Positions 1-14,581 of a DNA stretch of 64,000 nucleotides are shown here, piece by piece. The notes below the pieces were generated by a model that saw nothing but the letters and a program-made list of their open reading frames with translations, was not told the origin of the DNA and ran no database searches. Position 1 is the stretch's first letter, and each line of letters begins with the position of its first letter. A program made the position numbers and the translations under genes. Origin of the DNA: JAGXQV01 sp964527565 (GTDB lineage: Bacteria; Pseudomonadota; Gammaproteobacteria; Burkholderiales; Sulfuricellaceae); contig CAZGOY010000001.1 in the NCBI GenBank assembly GCA_964527565.1, positions 1 through 64,000 of the forward strand. The letters are read 5' to 3'.

Positions 1-36
1 TAGTGGTCGCCCAGATTCGTTGTGCCAATTTGACAT
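1..36 (-). CDS. Possible 5' end of a minus-strand gene running off the window
   Basis: An ATG at 36-34 on the minus strand follows an AGGA-like stretch and opens a frame of 12 codons (MSNWHNESGRPL) that leaves the window at base 1. If real, it would lie downstream of ietS on the same strand. Twelve codons are too few to recognise a family, and this may be chance. The bases between it and ietS (37-163) are AT-rich and show no other gene. Confidence 0.2.
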   Translation of the reverse strand, partial: MSNWHNESGRPL

Positions 37-163
37 CGATAATTCCTAGTTATCAATAATTGTTGATTAATACTTCTTTAGCGCTCTTTCCAGCCTCATC
101 CAGCGCCGCCGCAACGATCACCGCCTAGAGTCGGGCACCCTCACACCATATGACACCCCTATC

Positions 164-2653
164 TCAGGTTGGGATGACAATTGGCGTCTGTATTTTCGCG
201 GCGACCACGCTATACAGGTCAATCTCAGTTTGAGGCGTGCGGATGGATACGATCAAGCTGTAGCGGGCCGGAAGGTTGTAGCGATCCAATTTTTGGCGCG
301 TGCGCCACCAGCCCATGGCGGGATAAACCGCAAGGAATCCCCGGCTGGCCAATTCGGCGGCGGTGCCTTCCCATACATCCTGATGCAGCGAGCCTTTATG
401 ACGCTGTTGCTCACCTATCCACCAGTGCGGGTCTTCGTGGTTGGTATGCTGTCCATTTTCTTCCATGGCGGCGGCAGCGTTGATGCGGGCGAGAAAATTC
501 TCCTCGGACTCTTGATGATGACGCACTTTGAAGCGCAAGCGGTGGGAGGGGTAGTGATATTTTGATGCCGAACCACGAGCAGAGGGGTTGGGCTCGATGA
601 AATAGGATAGCGTGACGCGCATTTGTACCTGGGTTTCGCCGAGCGCTTCCAACTCTTCTTTAGGCCAAGGCAGCGCATGAAAATTCATGTCGCGAGTTTT
701 GATCTTGCTTCCGTCTTTTTTGTAGGGGTGGACTTGATCTTCGACGATCAGTGTCAGCGAATTGGCGGCGCTCCATAATGCGTGTTCCAGGTCGGGAACG
801 CCCCAGCCGCAATGACGCACAAGGTTGATGTGGTCATTCTTGGTGTGGGTCTTCAAATACATTTCGCGCATGGCACCCGTCCATTCGGCGGAATGAACGA
901 TGAGCGCGCGGATGGTTTCAGGGCGCAGTTGTGGATAAGCCGACATCAACTGCGCAGCCATGCGGGCGCACAGGGCGGACGCGGCGCTGGTGGCGTTGGT
1001 AGTGGTAAAAAGTTTCTCGGTGTGCTTGAAGTGCGTGGTCAGCAGGTTGAGACCTGGCAACGTTCCCGCAAACCCGTCATTTTTTCCTACATTACCACCT
1101 TCAAAAACCACATCGGGCTTCAACGGCCACCCTCGATCCCAAGTTGCCGATGTTGTCGTGAATGGACTGATTCCACCAAAAGGCGCAACGGGTTCAATGT
1201 TGTCATCTTCGGTTTCTATTTTTTCGGTAAAAGCGCCTACCGTCAGCGCGTTCCAGGCTTGACCGGGATCGTGAATCAAGTTTCTCATCGAAAGGCTTTC
1301 CGGGTAAGCCAGCCACTCATTGCCATCCTTGGTATTCCCGGCAGCTAGCACAATCAGCCGTGGAAATTGGCCTTCATTCGACGCATCTGCAGCCAACGAA
1401 TCCACCATGGAAGACCACGAAGAGGGGCGACCGCGATCCCGGAAATCCGTCGCCGTCACCGCCGAACTGAATACGCGCAGACGTTGTGGCGCAGCAATTT
1501 CAGGACGGCTTACCGCTTCCGCAAAAAGGTTGGCATGGAACTCGTTGTTTCCAGTGTTCGCGCCCTCTCCTCGCGTGAGCTTGACCGACTCCAAGAGGTG
1601 ATCAATTTGCATCGGCAGTTCCGTTACCAGTGCATCGGTCAAATCGCCGTAGATGGCTATCCCGGCCAAGCCTGTGCCGTGATTACAGTCGTCGCCCTTG
1701 CCCCATTCCGGCTCGACCGTGTGCGTGTCATCGCTCGTCAATACCGGCGAGAGCAATGGATGACCGCGGTTCACGCCGCTATCGAGCAGGCAGACGCGAG
1801 GCACATCGTCAGCGTGCGCCGGGAAGGTTGTCCGTGCCAGCAGTTCATCTTTCCAGACCTGCTGCTCCTCGGCACCCATTCCGTCGAATAATTCAGCCGT
1901 TTCCTTGGCGCGGCGTAGCTCGGCCACACAGTTCAGCGTCATGACCGTCTGTGAGAACTGACGCTCCGAACCATGCATCATGACGACGGTTCTCTCGGGA
2001 AAATCCACGCTGCCAGTGCTAACCGTGCAGCCGACCATTGCAGCCAGCTTGCGGAAATCGTCCACAACCCGTTCACGGTTACCACGTTCGGGTAGCCACA
2101 CTTCCCACCAGAATGCCTCGTCGGGATTCTGCGGCAGAAGCGCAGGATCATCAGTCCACAGTGCGCGCAGTTCGGCTGCGCGTATGGACTCTATGGTATC
2201 CAGTAGTGGCCGGTGGTCTCTGGGTCTGCCGTTCTTATCTTTGTTCTCATTCAGATATTCGGCCACACATTTTTCAAAGTGCGCGAGCTTGCCATCGGGC
2301 ACGAATACATTGGCGTAGGTGTATTCCCCTTCTTCGCGGATGCTCAGCAATTCTATGTGCTGCCCATCGTTGGCGAGACTTTCAAATGCCAGCGCTATAC
2401 CGGGTTGGCTTTGAAATTGAATCTGTAGGCCGACGCCGCCTTCAAGCCCCATATCGTGCTGCGTTGCAGCGACCTGTTCGGCAATGGGCTTGAGTGCCTG
2501 GAGTTGTGTTTGCAGGGATGCGCCGTGCTGGGCACGAGACAACTCTGGCACATAAGGCTCCGTGCCTCTGCCGGTGTGGGCAGTGAACGGCTTGGCTTCG
2601 GAAGTATCGGAAAGGACGAAATGCCGACGTTTATCTTGCGCTTCATTCGTCAT
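164..2653 (-). CDS. ietS: Subtilisin-like S8 serine peptidase (IetS-like)
   Basis: About 829 residues. The S8 triad is visible: Asp in LLDSGVNRGHP (near residue 288), His in CNHGTGLAG (near 324) and Ser in TNATSAASALC (near 555). An N-terminal region of about 280 residues and a C-terminal region of about 200 residues flank the peptidase, longer than a plain secreted subtilisin. There is no signal peptide, so a cytoplasmic role is likely. It overlaps the upstream AAA+ ATPase gene by 11 bases (ATGACGAATGA); the ATG at 2653 is chosen for this coupling, although an in-frame ATG at 2683 exists. The AAA+ plus S8 pairing matches the IetAS system, first described as a plasmid-stabilising pair in Agrobacterium and later listed among anti-phage candidates. 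The target of the protease is unknown. Confidence 0.82.
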   Translation of the reverse strand: MTNEAQDKRRHFVLSDTSEAKPFTAHTGRGTEPYVPELSRAQHGASLQTQLQALKPIAEQVAATQHDMGLEGGVGLQIQFQSQPGIALAFESLANDGQHIELLSIREEGEYTYANVFVPDGKLAHFEKCVAEYLNENKDKNGRPRDHRPLLDTIESIRAAELRALWTDDPALLPQNPDEAFWWEVWLPERGNRERVVDDFRKLAAMVGCTVSTGSVDFPERTVVMMHGSERQFSQTVMTLNCVAELRRAKETAELFDGMGAEEQQVWKDELLARTTFPAHADDVPRVCLLDSGVNRGHPLLSPVLTSDDTHTVEPEWGKGDDCNHGTGLAGIAIYGDLTDALVTELPMQIDHLLESVKLTRGEGANTGNNEFHANLFAEAVSRPEIAAPQRLRVFSSAVTATDFRDRGRPSSWSSMVDSLAADASNEGQFPRLIVLAAGNTKDGNEWLAYPESLSMRNLIHDPGQAWNALTVGAFTEKIETEDDNIEPVAPFGGISPFTTTSATWDRGWPLKPDVVFEGGNVGKNDGFAGTLPGLNLLTTHFKHTEKLFTTTNATSAASALCARMAAQLMSAYPQLRPETIRALIVHSAEWTGAMREMYLKTHTKNDHINLVRHCGWGVPDLEHALWSAANSLTLIVEDQVHPYKKDGSKIKTRDMNFHALPWPKEELEALGETQVQMRVTLSYFIEPNPSARGSASKYHYPSHRLRFKVRHHQESEENFLARINAAAAMEENGQHTNHEDPHWWIGEQQRHKGSLHQDVWEGTAAELASRGFLAVYPAMGWWRTRQKLDRYNLPARYSLIVSIRTPQTEIDLYSVVAAKIQTPIVIPT

Positions 2654-3665
2654 GGTTCGGCGGCTCGCTATTGTGGTTGGCAAGCTTGCCGCTGATCAAT
2701 TTTCGTTCCTCCAGCATACGCACCAGATCGGCTTCGATAACCGTGTCGCGGTCATGGATGATGCTATCCTTGATCGCCTCGTCGGCGGCTCTCGAAATTT
2801 CCGCATGGCTTAATCCTGCCGCATGCTCGGCAATTTTGCTCCAGGCAAAACGCTTGGCATGAAACCCGGCCAGACGCGCCTTGAGTACCGAAACGACTTG
2901 CTCCCGGTCGGGCAGTCCGTACTGAATCATGTCGTCAAAGCGGCGAAACAGCGCATAGTCGAGAACATCCGGGTGATTGGTCGCGGCGATAATCACGCTG
3001 TGCGACTGATCCTGTTCGATCATTTGCAGAAAACTGTTGAGCACGCGCCGAATCTCGCCCACATCGTTGGCCATGCCGCGTTGCGAGCCGATAGCATCAA
3101 ACTCGTCGAAAAAATAGATACCGCGCACCTCGGTAATGGCATCAAAAACCTGTCGCAATTTGGCCGCAGTTTCCCCCATGTATTTGGTGATCAACGCATC
3201 GAGACGAACCAGAAATAGCGGAACGCCCAACTCTCCCGCAAGCGCCGCCGCCGTCATCGTTTTGCCGGTTCCCGGAGGCCCCACAAAGAGCAGCTTGCGC
3301 CGCGGCGACAAACCATGCTCTTTGAGCTTGGAAAAAAAACGCTGCTCCTTGATCATGCGCTGGAGTTTCATGGACACGCTCTCGTCGAGAATCATCTCGG
3401 ACAGGCGGGTATGGGGATAGGAAACACTAAGAAGGCCAACCAACTCGCCGCGCGGCTTGTTGAGCGGAACCAGCTTGCCCGCCCCGGTCAGGTTCTGGCT
3501 GCGGGACTTTGCGGCATCAATCATGTCGCGAAGCTCTTCGGCCAGTTTTCCATGCCCCAGCTTGGCCTCATGCGCGGCAACCTGCATGGCAATGGATAAA
3601 AAGCGCCCCTCATCACCCTCAATGTGTGACCTGAGAAGTGCTTTAAGTTGCTCCGCGCTTGCCAT
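2643..3665 (-). CDS. ietA: AAA+ ATPase (IetA-like) partner of the S8 peptidase
   Basis: A 340-residue single AAA+ module. Walker A is GPPGTGKTMTAA, Walker B is YFFDEFDAIG, sensor 1 is IIAATNHPD and the arginine-finger segment is ALFRRFD, an FtsH/spastin-like ATPase core. The N-terminal ~100 residues are helical and probably bind the partner or substrate. The start ATG has a GGAGAG Shine-Dalgarno just upstream. Coupled to the downstream S8 peptidase, it fits IetA, which is thought to control or feed the protease. By family knowledge the pair acts in plasmid maintenance or phage defence; which applies here cannot be read from sequence. The block is visibly less GC-rich than the soe or kinase genes. 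Confidence 0.83.
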   Translation of the reverse strand: MASAEQLKALLRSHIEGDEGRFLSIAMQVAAHEAKLGHGKLAEELRDMIDAAKSRSQNLTGAGKLVPLNKPRGELVGLLSVSYPHTRLSEMILDESVSMKLQRMIKEQRFFSKLKEHGLSPRRKLLFVGPPGTGKTMTAAALAGELGVPLFLVRLDALITKYMGETAAKLRQVFDAITEVRGIYFFDEFDAIGSQRGMANDVGEIRRVLNSFLQMIEQDQSHSVIIAATNHPDVLDYALFRRFDDMIQYGLPDREQVVSVLKARLAGFHAKRFAWSKIAEHAAGLSHAEISRAADEAIKDSIIHDRDTVIEADLVRMLEERKLISGKLANHNSEPPNHDE

Positions 3666-4032
3666 TTTCTCTCCAGTCCTCCTGCAACTTCTTAATTGTA
3701 CAACGCCATTACGGATATTAAGTGGGCACCAAGAGCCAAGTGGTGCCTTCTTTTCTCGCCGCGACCAGTGCGAGGCACTGAGCGTCCAGCGGGGACACCC
3801 CTTGCGGGTGCGGTTACCTTTCTTGGCGAAACAAGAAAGGTAACCAGCCGCCGAGCTGCCTCCGGTTATGTAACCCCCAGCGCGTAGCGCACAGAAAAAA
3901 GAAGTTATAATTCAAGACGTAACCCCAAGGCGTGGTGCACTTGGAATGTGAATCCACCCCAGCTTCAAGAGTTCGCATCATATTCTCCTCCTTCATTTAT
4001 GTAATTCGATGCCGAACCCGTCGTTGTTCGGA
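3666..4032. other. 367-base gap with a small ORF of doubtful status and a perfect hairpin
   Basis: No convincing gene. On the minus strand a GGAGGAGA box precedes an ATG at 3981 that opens a ~55-codon frame running into the hairpin at 3812-3845. Its predicted product is rich in W, F and R and ends inside the inverted repeat, so it is more likely repeat-derived sequence than a protein gene. The ietA ribosome binding site and a TACAAT -10-like hexamer (minus strand, 3700-3695) are at the left edge. Confidence 0.4.
3812..3845. repeat. Perfect 14-bp inverted repeat (REP-like hairpin)
   Basis: GGTTACCTTTCTTG at 3812-3825 and its exact complement CAAGAAAGGTAACC at 3832-3845 enclose the six-base loop GCGAAA. 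It lies between ietA and the membrane-protein gene and has no T-tract, so it looks like a dispersed REP-type palindrome rather than a rho-independent terminator. Confidence 0.8.
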
Positions 4033-5142
4033 TCAATCGATCGCGACGGGTGCGGGATTGATTTTGTCTTCCGGATCAAGCCGAACCTGGTAAAACCCAA
4101 GTATGCCTCGTCGCATTTCAAATGAATAATGGCTTCCAAGTTTACGCTTTTCAAAATATCCCCAAGGGTCATTTAAGACCAGTGGGGGCATTTTTGTGTC
4201 TTTGGCAACAAACACCGCCCAGTATCCGTTCAGAGCCTTGAAATCCTCGCGCCGCTCAACCAACTCGTAAATCTGGGTCTGCGGCTGGAGATCGTTGGTG
4301 TACAGATTGATTCGCAACAAGCCGGGGTAAGTCGCACCGGCAGCCGCCAAGCCGGTAAGCAGGGCTAACCCCAATTTCGTTTCCTTGTTCATTGGGGTTT
4401 TTGAAACCATAAACCAGGACGCCACGCCGACAGCCGCAGCCACGACAGCCATCCATATTTCTGGCGTGAACTCCACGTAGCGCTCGGCTCCCAAACCAAA
4501 ATCGAGTACGGCATAGAGAAATAACGTCATGAAAACAAGCAGGATGGCTTTTCCCATGGGATGCCCTGTCAGATCACCGGCGGTGGTGGCTCTTTCATCA
4601 GGCAGGATGACTTTGTATCCCATCGCACTCAAAGCCAGATAAGCGGGGCTGCTGGCTATTATTGAAGCGATTCCCTCTCTGGGAAGCCGTTTGGGCAGCC
4701 AATCGTTCGTGTTTTCTTCCATCCAAATCGCAAGATTCAGGATGCGTCGCGGAAATCGCCTCAGTTCCACGATGGCTGCAGGAAGAAGCGGAATAGGGCA
4801 TTGCACCTTGATCTCTCCAATCGAGTTGGCGCTCATGCTCCAAGGCCGGGAGAGCCGAAAGCCGAAAAACCGGCCCGGATCAAGCTCAATTTGTTCCCTG
4901 CTGACATGTAATCTCGAAGGCGTGTATGCCTTGGATCGGACAATCAAGAACGGCAGAACCAGCGAAATAACCATCAAGCCTTGTATTATGAGCTCAAGCT
5001 TCAAAGGATCACTTGCATCGTCGACCTGAAATCCAAGATAGGCGAAATAGAACACCACTACCGTAAACAATAGCAACAAGAGCGGAAATACGGGACCCAG
5101 ATTGGACATTGGGTTGGTTCTTTCAATTAACGTAATCTTCAT
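4033..5142 (-). CDS. Hypothetical multi-pass membrane protein
   Basis: 369 residues from the ATG at 5142, chosen because AGGGGAG sits five bases upstream; an earlier in-frame Met at 5166 has no such site. Hydrophobic spans are visible near the N terminus (LLLLLFTVVVFYFAYLGF, then a second around LVLPFLIV) and three more in the middle (around LVFMTLFLYAVLDFG, AVVAAAVGVASWF and LALLTGLAAAGATYPG). The C-terminal ~90 residues are soluble. No catalytic motif or family is recognised. It lies next to the IetAS pair with the same lower GC content and may belong to the same acquired block. Confidence 0.7.
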   Translation of the reverse strand: MKITLIERTNPMSNLGPVFPLLLLLFTVVVFYFAYLGFQVDDASDPLKLELIIQGLMVISLVLPFLIVRSKAYTPSRLHVSREQIELDPGRFFGFRLSRPWSMSANSIGEIKVQCPIPLLPAAIVELRRFPRRILNLAIWMEENTNDWLPKRLPREGIASIIASSPAYLALSAMGYKVILPDERATTAGDLTGHPMGKAILLVFMTLFLYAVLDFGLGAERYVEFTPEIWMAVVAAAVGVASWFMVSKTPMNKETKLGLALLTGLAAAGATYPGLLRINLYTNDLQPQTQIYELVERREDFKALNGYWAVFVAKDTKMPPLVLNDPWGYFEKRKLGSHYSFEMRRGILGFYQVRLDPEDKINPAPVAID

Positions 5143-5248
5143 CTTAACTCCCCTATGATTTCCCAAAAATCAAAAACGCATATAAGGCGTAATCCTGTAG
5201 GGCAATGGAACGGAAACCCTCATGGAATTTAAGGCAATGCCCTCCGTT

Positions 5249-6049
5249 CTAAGCCCACGCCAGCAACGCCCCCCGCCTCCAACAATCCTCGAACCTCCCC
5301 AGCCCATGGCTCCCGCCGTTCACCAGCCGCCGCGCGCTGCGCAGGTCTCCGGCCAGCAAGGCTTCCTTGATCGGCCTTTCCTTGGCCTTGAGGAAGCTGG
5401 CGAGCAGGGCGGCGGCGATTTTCGGGTCGTTGGCGAGTTCGGGCTGTTCCAGCAGTTGTTTGCCCAGGCCGATGGCTTGGCCGTGCTGGCGGTAGTTGGC
5501 TTTGCCGGTGAGCTGGATGAAGCCGCGCCCGCAGTATTTTTCGCCGTCGCCGGGCTGGCTGTTGCCGAGGTCGGCGCGGCGGTCGTAGAGGTCGAAGGAG
5601 TGGCCGCCGGGCGAGGTGTTGTAGCGCGACCGGCCTTCGGCGATGGGGACGAAGCCTTCGGTTTCGGCGCGGATGGTGGCCAGCGCCATGAGCACCATGG
5701 GCCGGTCCTGGAGGGCGGCGCTTACCAGGCTGTCGAGCACGTGGGGCAGGTGCGTTTCGATGTTGGCGCGGGGCGTGTGGGGGAACATGACGCACACTTT
5801 TGCCACGGTGAATTGCGGGATGGCGCTGGGCAGCGTGCCGTCTTCCGCCAGGCCGAGCGCGGCGAGGGTGCGCGGCCCGGCGATGCCGTCGGCCAGCAGT
5901 TCCCGGCTTTTCTGGAAGGCGAGCAGCGCGGCTTCGGTGGCGGGGCCGAAATCGCCGTCGATCTTGCCGGGGGGAAAACCCAGTTCGGCGAGACGGGTTT
6001 GCAGCTTTTCGACTTCCGGGCCGGCGGTGCCGGGTTGCAGGGGGGTCAT
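5249..6049 (-). CDS. Peptidoglycan-binding domain plus GH19 chitinase/lysozyme-like hydrolase
   Basis: 266 residues. Residues about 8-66 form a PG_binding_1 domain (GPEVEKLQTRLAELGF, KIDGDFGPATEAALLAFQ). The rest resembles glycoside hydrolase family 19 as found in phage endolysins: the catalytic-Glu region is IRAETEGFVPIAEG and the typical YCGRGFIQLTGKANY follows. No signal peptide is seen, so, as for endolysins, export or release would need a partner. An AGGA box precedes the ATG. The gene starts 23 bases after the stop of the giant CHAT gene on the same strand, so the two are probably one transcript. The likely activity is cleavage of cell-wall glycan. Confidence 0.85.
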   Translation of the reverse strand: MTPLQPGTAGPEVEKLQTRLAELGFPPGKIDGDFGPATEAALLAFQKSRELLADGIAGPRTLAALGLAEDGTLPSAIPQFTVAKVCVMFPHTPRANIETHLPHVLDSLVSAALQDRPMVLMALATIRAETEGFVPIAEGRSRYNTSPGGHSFDLYDRRADLGNSQPGDGEKYCGRGFIQLTGKANYRQHGQAIGLGKQLLEQPELANDPKIAAALLASFLKAKERPIKEALLAGDLRSARRLVNGGSHGLGRFEDCWRRGALLAWA

Positions 6050-6072
6050 GGTTTTTGTCCTTGTGTGCCGGT

Positions 6073-11469
<5,397 letters not shown>

Positions 11470-11536
11470 GATGGTTCCTTTATCGAAAAGGCGCGTGGAA
11501 GCGTGTTGCCAGTATGTATCATGAAAAATAAGGCGT

Positions 11537-11564
11537 GCCTACCTAGCAGTACTACTAGGTAGGC
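11537..11564. promoter_or_regulatory. 10-bp perfect palindrome between the CHAT gene and soeA
   Basis: GCCTACCTAG and CTAGGTAGGC are exact complements around an eight-base centre (CAGTACTA). The site is 68 bases before the CHAT start and 140 before soeA, in the divergent promoter region. Spacing and dyad symmetry suit a dimeric regulator such as a LuxR/FixJ-type response regulator; the regulator is not identified. No T-tract follows on either strand, so a terminator is unlikely. Confidence 0.5.
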
Positions 11565-11704
11565 GCCCCGCAGGGGGGTAGATTCACGGTGAATACCCCT
11601 TTAGAATCAATTAAAACCCTTATCTCTCTATAAGAAAATATGAATTTGCCCGGCAGGCAAGCTGTGTAAAATCGGGACATCGCATCCTTGAGCCGGGCAA
11701 CCGC

Positions 11705-14581
11705 ATGACTTCCACCGCCGACCGCATCGAGGTCAAGAACACCACCTGCTATATGTGCGCCTGCCGCTGCGGCATCCGCGTGACGCTGAAAAACGGCGAG
11801 GTGCGCTACATCCAGGGCAACCCCGACCACCCGCTGAACAAGGGCGTGATCTGCGCCAAGGGCTCGTCGGGCATCATGAAGCAATATTCCCCCGGCCGCC
11901 TGACCAGGCCCCTGCGCCGCAAGCCCGGCTCTGAGCGCGGCGCGGGCGAGTTCGAGGCGATTTCCTGGGACGAGGCTTTCGCCACGCTGGAAGCGCGCCT
12001 CGCCCACATCCGCGCCACCGACCCCAAGCAGTTCGCCCTCTTTACCGGGCGCGACCAGATGCAGGCGCTGACGGGCCTCTTCGCCAAGCAGTTCGGCACG
12101 CCCAACTACGCGGCCCACGGCGGTTTCTGCTCGGTGAACATGGCCGCCGGGATGATCTACACCATCGGCGGCTCGTTCTGGGAATTCGGCGGGCCGGATC
12201 TCGACCGCGCCAAGCTGTTCGTGATGATCGGCACCGCCGAGGACCATCATTCCAACCCGCTGAAAATCGCGCTGTCCAAGTTCAAGCGCAACGGCGGGCG
12301 CTTCGTTTCGATCAACCCGGTGCGCACCGGCTATTCGGCGATTGCCGACGAGTGGGTGCCGATCCGTCCGGGCACCGATGGCGCGCTGCTGCTGGCGCTC
12401 AATCACGAAATCATCCGCCAGGGCCTCTACGACCGCGACTTTCTCGTTCAGTATTCCAACGCCGCCGAACTGGTGAACCTCGACGAAGCGAGCAGCGAAT
12501 ACGGCATGTTCGTGCGCACCGAGGTGCCCGAGGAGGAAGGCTGTTTCGACCCGCAGAACAAGCTGTGGTGGGATCGCATCGGCGACAAGCCGGTGGTCAC
12601 GCATGCCCAGGGCGCCGACCCTTTCCTGCTCGGCGAATTCACGCTCAAGGACGGCACGCCGGTGAAGCCGTCGTTCCAGTTGTTGCAGGAGCGCGTCAAG
12701 GACTACACCCCGGAATGGGCGGAGGGCATCACCGGCATCCCGGCCGCGACGATCCGCCGCCTCGCCCAGGAAATGGGCGTCACCGCGCGCGACCAGCGCA
12801 TCGAGTTGCCCATCGCCTGGACGGATACGTGGGGCAAGGAGCACGAAAGCGTCACCGGCAACCCGGTGGCCTTCCACGCCATGCGCGGCCTGGCGGCGCA
12901 CTCCAACGGCTTCCACACCATCCGCGCGCTGGCCATTTTGATGTCGCTGCTCGGCACCATCGACCGCCCCGGCGGTTTCCGCCACAAGGTGCCCTTTCCG
13001 CGCCCGATCCCGCCTTGCGCCAAGACCCCGAAAGGGCCGCAAGGCGTGCGCCCCAACATGCCGCTGGACGGCATGGCGCTGGGCTGGCCGGCGGAACCGG
13101 ATGATCTGTTCGTCGATGACGACGGCAAGCCGGTGCGCATCGACAAGGCCTTCTCCTGGGAACACCCGCTGGCGGTGCACGGACTCATGCACAATGTCAT
13201 CACCAACGCCTGGCGCGGCGATCCCTACCCCATCGACACGCTGCTGATTTTTATGTCGAACATGGCGTGGAACTCGACCATGAACACTGTTTCGGTGCGC
13301 GACATGCTCAGGGACAAGCGCGACGACGGCGAATACAAGATTCCCTTCCTGGTGGTGTGCGACGCCTTCCACTCGGAAATGGTGGCCTTTGCCGACCTGG
13401 TGCTGCCCGATACCACGTATCTGGAACGCCACGACGTGATGTCGATCCTCGACCGCCCGATCTCGGAATTCGACGGACCGGTGGACGCGGTGCGCATCCC
13501 CATTTTGCCGCCCAAGGGCGAGTGCAAGCCCTTCCAGGAAGTGCTGATCGAACTGGGTTCGCGCCTGAAGCTCCCGACCTTCGTGGACAAGCAGGGAAAC
13601 CGCAAGTATCGCGACTATCCGGATTTCATCGTCAACCACGAGACCGAACCGGGCTCCGGCATCGGCTTTCTCGCCGGCTGGCGCGGCAAAGGCGGCGAAA
13701 AGAGCATGCGCGGCGAACCCAACCCGCGCCAGTGGGAGATGTACGAACAAAACGGCGGTTTTTTCCATCACGAGCTGCCGCGCTCCTACCAGTACATGCG
13801 CAACTGGAACCAGGGCTACCTGGAATGGGCGCAACGCAACCGCATCACGCGCTATGCCGAACCGATATCGATCCATATCTACTCCGAGGTGCTGCAAAAA
13901 TTCCGCCTCGCCGCGCAGGGCAAAAGCGACGGCAAACAGCCGCCGGAGCGCCTCAGGAAGCGCATCGAGACCTACTTCGACCCGCTGCCGTTCTATTACG
14001 AGCCGATTGAGGGCCAGTTGAGCGACACGCGCAAATACCCGCTCAACGCCATCACCCAACGCCCGATGGCGATGTACCACTCGTGGGACTCGCAAAACGC
14101 CTGGCTGCGCCAGATCCACGCCCACAACTACCTGTTCGTCAATCCCGGCACCGCGAGCGCGCAAGGCATCAATGACGGCGGCTGGATGTGGGCCGAATCC
14201 ATGCACGGCAAGGTGCGCTGCATGGCGCGTTACTCGGAAGCGGTCGAACCCGGCACGGTGTGGACCTGGAACGCCATCGGCAAGGCGTCCGGCGCCTGGG
14301 GCCTGTCGGCGGACGCCAACGAATCGCAAAAAGGTTTCCTGCTCAACCACCTGATCGGCGAGGAACTGCCCGCGCACGCCGACGGCGAGCACCTCTCCAA
14401 CTCCGACCCGGTCACCGGCCAGGCCGGCTGGTTCGACGTGCGCGTGCGCATCTACCCCGCCGAAGCAGGCGAGCCTGAGCAGACCGCGCCGCAGTTCGAA
14501 ACAATGCCGACGGCGCCGGGGATGGTAAAAACCAAGCCGCGCTGGTTCGGCTTCTTTGCCGGCAAGGGAGAATGGAAATGA
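11705..14581 (+). CDS. soeA: Molybdopterin oxidoreductase, sulfite-oxidising enzyme subunit A
   Basis: 958 residues of the DMSO-reductase superfamily. The N-terminal [4Fe-4S] site is Cys15, Cys18, Cys22 and Cys50 (TTCYMCACRCG, GVICAKG). The probable Mo ligand is the Cys in GGFCSVNMAAG (near residue 142). There is no Tat signal peptide, which separates SoeA (cytoplasmic face, sulfite to sulfate) from the exported PsrA/PhsA relatives. It is followed directly by an FeS subunit and a NrfD/DmsC-type membrane subunit, the soeABC layout of sulfur oxidisers such as Allochromatium. Polysulfide or thiosulfate reduction remains a formal alternative because the subfamilies are related. A candidate promoter (TTGCCC ... 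TAAAAT) is near 11645-11672. Confidence 0.87.
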   Translation: MTSTADRIEVKNTTCYMCACRCGIRVTLKNGEVRYIQGNPDHPLNKGVICAKGSSGIMKQYSPGRLTRPLRRKPGSERGAGEFEAISWDEAFATLEARLAHIRATDPKQFALFTGRDQMQALTGLFAKQFGTPNYAAHGGFCSVNMAAGMIYTIGGSFWEFGGPDLDRAKLFVMIGTAEDHHSNPLKIALSKFKRNGGRFVSINPVRTGYSAIADEWVPIRPGTDGALLLALNHEIIRQGLYDRDFLVQYSNAAELVNLDEASSEYGMFVRTEVPEEEGCFDPQNKLWWDRIGDKPVVTHAQGADPFLLGEFTLKDGTPVKPSFQLLQERVKDYTPEWAEGITGIPAATIRRLAQEMGVTARDQRIELPIAWTDTWGKEHESVTGNPVAFHAMRGLAAHSNGFHTIRALAILMSLLGTIDRPGGFRHKVPFPRPIPPCAKTPKGPQGVRPNMPLDGMALGWPAEPDDLFVDDDGKPVRIDKAFSWEHPLAVHGLMHNVITNAWRGDPYPIDTLLIFMSNMAWNSTMNTVSVRDMLRDKRDDGEYKIPFLVVCDAFHSEMVAFADLVLPDTTYLERHDVMSILDRPISEFDGPVDAVRIPILPPKGECKPFQEVLIELGSRLKLPTFVDKQGNRKYRDYPDFIVNHETEPGSGIGFLAGWRGKGGEKSMRGEPNPRQWEMYEQNGGFFHHELPRSYQYMRNWNQGYLEWAQRNRITRYAEPISIHIYSEVLQKFRLAAQGKSDGKQPPERLRKRIETYFDPLPFYYEPIEGQLSDTRKYPLNAITQRPMAMYHSWDSQNAWLRQIHAHNYLFVNPGTASAQGINDGGWMWAESMHGKVRCMARYSEAVEPGTVWTWNAIGKASGAWGLSADANESQKGFLLNHLIGEELPAHADGEHLSNSDPVTGQAGWFDVRVRIYPAEAGEPEQTAPQFETMPTAPGMVKTKPRWFGFFAGKGEWK

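Noticed and set aside
11555..14392. 945-codon minus-strand frame opposite soeA
   Set aside because: Shadow of soeA: low-complexity Val/Arg/His/Ala-rich, no domain, and soeA is a full molybdoenzyme.
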